Source: VGOB01 sp034435315 (GTDB lineage: Bacteria; Chloroflexota; Anaerolineae; UBA4142). Taken from it: a DNA stretch of 34,148 nucleotides. Below are positions 31,533 to 34,148 of the stretch, piece after piece. A program made the translations under genes and the position numbers. Under the pieces are notes generated by a model. The model searched no databases, had not been told where the DNA came from, and worked only from the letters and a program-made list of their open reading frames with translations. The stretch covers positions 1 to 34,148 of the forward strand of contig DAOTYB010000281.1 in NCBI GenBank assembly GCA_034435315.1, given 5' to 3'. The number at the start of each line of letters is the position of its first letter. The first letter of the stretch is position 1.

Positions 31533-33332
31533 ATGGATCAATCGAGAATTCGCAACCTGTGCATCATCGCGCACATTGATCACGGCAAGTCCACACTCAC
31601 CGACCGCTTGCTCGAAGCCACCGGCACCATTGACCCGCGCGAGATGGTCGAGCAGGTGATGGACCAGATGGACCTGGAGCGCGAAAAAGGCATCACGATC
31701 AAGGCAAAAGCGGTGCGGATGTTGTATCGCGCGCGCGATGGCAATACCTACGAACTGAATCTGATTGATACGCCCGGGCACGTGGATTTTACCTACGAAG
31801 TCTCGCGCGCGCTCGCCGCGTGCGAAGGCGCGATCCTCGTGGTGGATGCGACGCAAGGCATCGAAGCGCAAACCCTTGCCAATCTTTACCTCGCGCTCGA
31901 TCACGATCTTGCCATTGTACCCGTTATCAACAAAATTGACTTGCCCTCTGCACGTCCCGACGAGGTCGCGCGCGACATTGAAAAGTTGTTGAATGTGCCG
32001 GCGGATCAGATTATCCGCGCTTCGGCCAAATTGGGCATCGGCACGACCGAGATTCTCGAAGCCATCGTCGCGCGCATTCCACCGCCAACCGGCGATGCCA
32101 CTTTGCCACTGCGCGCGCTCATCTTCGATTCCAAGTACGACGCGTACAAAGGCGTTGTTGCGTACGTGCGCGTGGTGGACGGCGAGTTACACAAGACACA
32201 AAAACTCCGCCTGATGTCGTCCGGGTTGGAGGTGGACGCGCTCGAAGTGGGCGTGTTTCGCCCCAAAATGGTGGCAAGTGAATCGCTGGGGATTGGGGAA
32301 GTGGGGTACGTGGCAACGGGACTGAAGAACGTGCGCGATACTCAGGTGGGTGATACGCTCACCAGTGCCGAACAGCCGGCGCGCACGCCGGTGCCCGGTT
32401 TTCGCCCCGCCAAACCGATGGTGTTCGCCGGTTTCTATCCCGTCGAGACGAACGATTATCCCCTCTTGCGCGACGCGCTCGACAAGTTGAAACTGAACGA
32501 TGCGGCACTGACCTACGAACCCGAAACGTCTGCGGCACTTGGTTTTGGGTTTCGCTGTGGCTTTTTGGGTTTGTTGCATCTGGATATTGTCCAGGAGCGT
32601 TTGGAACGCGAGTACGGTTTGAATCTCATTGCCACCGCGCCCAGCGTCGAGTATCGTGTGCTCAAGACGAATGGGGATGTCGTCACGATAGACAACCCCG
32701 CCAAGATGCCAGATGCATCGGAGATTGTCGCCATCGAAGAACCCTGGATGCATATTCAAGTCTTTACACCCAGAGAGTATATCGGTCCGATTATGGATTT
32801 GGTCGTGCAACGTCGCGGCACGTTCGACAAGATGGAATACCTTGACGAACAACGCGTGCTGCTGACGTATTTCATTCCACTCTCGGAACTCATCATTGAT
32901 TTCTACGATCAACTCAAATCGCGCACGCGCGGTTACGCTTCGCTCGATTACACGTTTGCCGATTATCGCGCGAGTGAACTGGTCAAGATGACGATTCTCG
33001 TCAACGATGAGGTGGTGGACGCGCTTTCGATGATCGTTCACAAAGATTACGCGTATCCGCGCGGCGCGGCGTTGTGCAAGAAACTCAAAGAGGTGATTCC
33101 CCAGCAACTTTTCCCTGTGCCGATCCAAGCCGCTATCGGCGGACGCATCATCGCGCGCGAGACGATTCGCGCGCTGCGCAAAGACGTGCTGGCAAAATGT
33201 TACGGCGGCGACATTACGCGCAAACGCAAACTGCTCGAAAAGCAAAAGGCGGGCAAGAAACGGATGAAGCGTCTTGGCACGGTCGAGATTCCGCAAGAAG
33301 CGTTTATGGCGGTGTTAAAATTGGGAGATTAG
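31533..33332 (+). CDS. lepA: Elongation factor 4 (back-translocating GTPase LepA)
   Basis: The product has 599 residues, the family length. The GTPase motifs are AHIDHGKST (13-21), REKGITIKA (switch I), DTPGHVDFTYEV and NKIDLPSARP. Domain II, domains III/V (LGFGFRCGFLGLLHLDIVQERL, then EPWMHIQVFTPREYIGPIMDL) and the LepA-specific C-terminal domain (YPRGAALCKKLKEVIPQQLFPVPIQAAIGG, ending YGGDITRKRKLLEKQKAGKKRMK) are all present. LepA acts on stalled or assembling ribosomes. Its promoter implies a leaderless mRNA. The stop TAG falls in the second unit of a heptamer array. Confidence 0.97.
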   Translation: MDQSRIRNLCIIAHIDHGKSTLTDRLLEATGTIDPREMVEQVMDQMDLEREKGITIKAKAVRMLYRARDGNTYELNLIDTPGHVDFTYEVSRALAACEGAILVVDATQGIEAQTLANLYLALDHDLAIVPVINKIDLPSARPDEVARDIEKLLNVPADQIIRASAKLGIGTTEILEAIVARIPPPTGDATLPLRALIFDSKYDAYKGVVAYVRVVDGELHKTQKLRLMSSGLEVDALEVGVFRPKMVASESLGIGEVGYVATGLKNVRDTQVGDTLTSAEQPARTPVPGFRPAKPMVFAGFYPVETNDYPLLRDALDKLKLNDAALTYEPETSAALGFGFRCGFLGLLHLDIVQERLEREYGLNLIATAPSVEYRVLKTNGDVVTIDNPAKMPDASEIVAIEEPWMHIQVFTPREYIGPIMDLVVQRRGTFDKMEYLDEQRVLLTYFIPLSELIIDFYDQLKSRTRGYASLDYTFADYRASELVKMTILVNDEVVDALSMIVHKDYAYPRGAALCKKLKEVIPQQLFPVPIQAAIGGRIIARETIRALRKDVLAKCYGGDITRKRKLLEKQKAGKKRMKRLGTVEIPQEAFMAVLKLGD

Positions 33333-33375
33333 AGATTGGAGATTGGAGATGGGCAAGTGAGATTAGAGAGGGAGG
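33321..33375. repeat. Heptamer array, ATTRGAG family, left flank of hicBA
   Basis: TTGGGAG, ATTAGAG, ATTGGAG, ATTGGAG, ATGGGCA, a 6-base AGTGAG, ATTAGAG, AGGGAGG. It starts inside lepA, contains the lepA stop codon, and its last unit supplies the hicB ribosome-binding site. Confidence 0.8.
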
Positions 33376-33381
33376 TGGTTA

Positions 33382-33654
33382 ATGACTGGTCGGTTTGTTC
33401 TCAGTGACTATGTAGAGCAAGCGATGGCTCACGCTCTCTATGATAAACTGGAAGATGGTACATTTGTAGGGCGGATTCCATTGTGTCAGGGAGTTGTCGC
33501 ATTTGGGACGACCTTGCGTGAATGTGAAGAAGAATTACGTTCCACTCTGGAAGATTGGATATGGTTAGGGCTCAAATTAAATCATCCTCTGCCTATCATT
33601 GCTGGCATTGATCTGAATAGGGAGCCGACCAATGAGCCGATGGTCGCCGTGTAA
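33382..33654 (+). CDS. hicB: HicB-like antitoxin of a type II toxin-antitoxin system
   Basis: The product has 90 residues. The partial RNase-H-like fold of HicB is visible: ALYDKLEDGTFVGRIPLCQGVVAFGTTLRECEEELRSTLEDWI, then the hydrophobic LPIIAG. HicB binds and neutralises HicA and usually represses the operon. GGAGG is 6 bases before the ATG. The last 23 bases overlap hicA. Codon usage is AT-richer than in neighbours, with TTA codons and few GCGCGC runs, suggesting transfer. Confidence 0.85.
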   Translation: MTGRFVLSDYVEQAMAHALYDKLEDGTFVGRIPLCQGVVAFGTTLRECEEELRSTLEDWIWLGLKLNHPLPIIAGIDLNREPTNEPMVAV

Positions 33655-33862
33655 ACGGAGAGAATTCATTCGACGATTGCGAGTCCTTGGCTTTGAAGGT
33701 CCCTTTGCCGGCACACGACACCAATTTATGATCTATCAACAACGTCGCCTGGCGATTCCTTCCCATGCAGAGTATTCTGTGCCTCAACTCCGCGCTATGT
33801 TGCGGGAGGTCGCTGAAATTGTTGGCTATGAGATCACGGCCGAAGAATGGAATCGGTTATGA
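33632..33862 (+). CDS. hicA: HicA-like mRNA interferase toxin
   Basis: The product has 76 residues. It has a dsRBD-like fold with the family pattern KRREFIRRLRVLGFEGPFAGTRHQFM (conserved His30, normally GSHH-type), then RLAIPSHAEYSVPQLRAMLREV. HicA cleaves mRNA when free of HicB. The order is antitoxin first, the reverse of the classical hicAB order but common. The start overlaps hicB by 23 bases, with GGGAG 8 bases upstream, so translation is coupled. Confidence 0.85.
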   Translation: MSRWSPCKRREFIRRLRVLGFEGPFAGTRHQFMIYQQRRLAIPSHAEYSVPQLRAMLREVAEIVGYEITAEEWNRL

Positions 33863-33872
33863 GACTCCATGT

Positions 33873-33900
33873 CCAACCTCCAATCTCTAATCTCTAATCG
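33873..33900. repeat. Heptamer array, inverted orientation, right flank of hicBA
   Basis: CCAACCT, CCAATCT, CTAATCT, CTAATCG: the reverse complement family of the array at 33321. Together they bracket hicBA as imperfect inverted repeats. Confidence 0.75.
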
Positions 33901-33915
33901 CTTGACGGGAGCAAC

Positions 33916-34148
33916 GTGACCTACAAAACCTGGCGCATCGAAAAAACCGATACCATCACCACGCTCTACCTGAATCGTCCGAGTCAACGCAACGCGCTCA
34001 ACAGTGAGATGATTGACGAACTGCGCGCGCTCGTCGCAGAACTGCGCGGCGATGAATCCACGCGCGCGCTCATCGTCACGGGCGCGGGCAAAGCATTTTC
34101 GGTCGGCGCGGATGTCGAGATGCTCAAACGCATCGGCGAAGTGTCCAC
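33916..34148 (+). CDS. Enoyl-CoA hydratase/isomerase family protein (5' part only)
   Basis: The first 77 codons are visible, from GTG 33916 with GGGAG upstream; the gene continues past the window. The crotonase-fold start is clear: ITTLYLNRPSQRNALNSEM, a helix, RALIVTGAGKAFSVGADVEML (oxyanion-hole strand, consensus FSAGADL). Such enzymes hydrate or isomerise enoyl-CoA thioesters in fatty-acid or amino-acid breakdown. The exact substrate cannot be told from the fragment. Confidence 0.85.
   Translation, partial: MTYKTWRIEKTDTITTLYLNRPSQRNALNSEMIDELRALVAELRGDESTRALIVTGAGKAFSVGADVEMLKRIGEVS

Noticed and set aside
32187..33296. Minus-strand 369-codon frame opposite lepA
   Set aside because: Antisense shadow of a clearly identified LepA coding sequence.
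1..34148. tRNA or rRNA genes, insertion sequences or integrase genes
   Set aside because: I saw no cloverleaf with CCA or T-loop consensus, no transposase or integrase motifs, and no att-like duplications.

Overview
The window looks like a chromosomal segment of a GC-rich bacterium, most likely a Chloroflexota (Anaerolineae-like) genome. This is inferred from the gene repertoire (ferredoxin-fused geranylgeranyl reductase family protein, DUF362 and ARMT1-like genes, proline/threonine-spacer lipoprotein, many Ala-Arg GCGCGC codon pairs) and from the intergenic repeats. It is not proven, because no rRNA gene lies in the window. Most genes are ordinary housekeeping genes.

Layout. 1-4224 (minus) is a large secreted RHS/YD-repeat protein that runs off the left edge. 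Its signal-peptide start is out of frame with the rest across a 12-G tract. 4429-7185 (plus) holds pncC, a tandem-rhodanese sulfurtransferase and an MFS transporter. 7280-8569 (minus) is the ferredoxin-GGR fusion, convergent with the MFS gene and divergent from degV-trmD (8724-10355, plus). 10429-19440 (minus) is a long translation/transcription operon read nusA, rnpM(ylxR), infB, rbfA, nrnA, truB, ribF, then an amidohydrolase and a small Cys-rich protein; rimP is not in its usual place ahead of nusA. Divergent from it are a CYTH protein and a winged-helix AAA ATPase (19675-21844, plus). A DUF362 plus ARMT1-like pair (24272-21851, minus) is divergent from a plus-strand run of M50 protease, SH3/TolB-like lipoprotein, TyrA-like dehydrogenase, glycosyltransferase, glycerate 2-kinase and a 99-residue protein (24598-30767). 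A DUF47/PhoU-like gene (minus) faces away from lepA (plus). A hicBA toxin-antitoxin pair and the start of an enoyl-CoA hydratase close the window.

The most striking feature is not a gene. Most low-complexity spacers are built from tandem degenerate HEPTAMERS. The heptamer sequence differs between spacers (ATGARAG, GTGAAAC, CCTTCGT/CATTTGT, AATCNNA, ATTRGAG), but the period is 7, and two spacers stay in strict register for 11 and 15 units. Several arrays are followed by their own reverse complement, contain the stop codons of flanking genes, or supply a promoter box or ribosome-binding site. The ATTRGAG type occurs at four separate sites and flanks hicBA in inverted orientation. One spacer (nusA-rnpM) has the same design with an 8-9 base unit. 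Other signals are a three-hairpin repeat shared between 24.4 and 30.4 kb, a junction-like folded repeat before the MFS gene, several back-to-back promoters (one with a symmetric inverted repeat covering both -35 boxes), and promoters whose -10 box sits 8 bases before the start codon (leaderless pncC and lepA).
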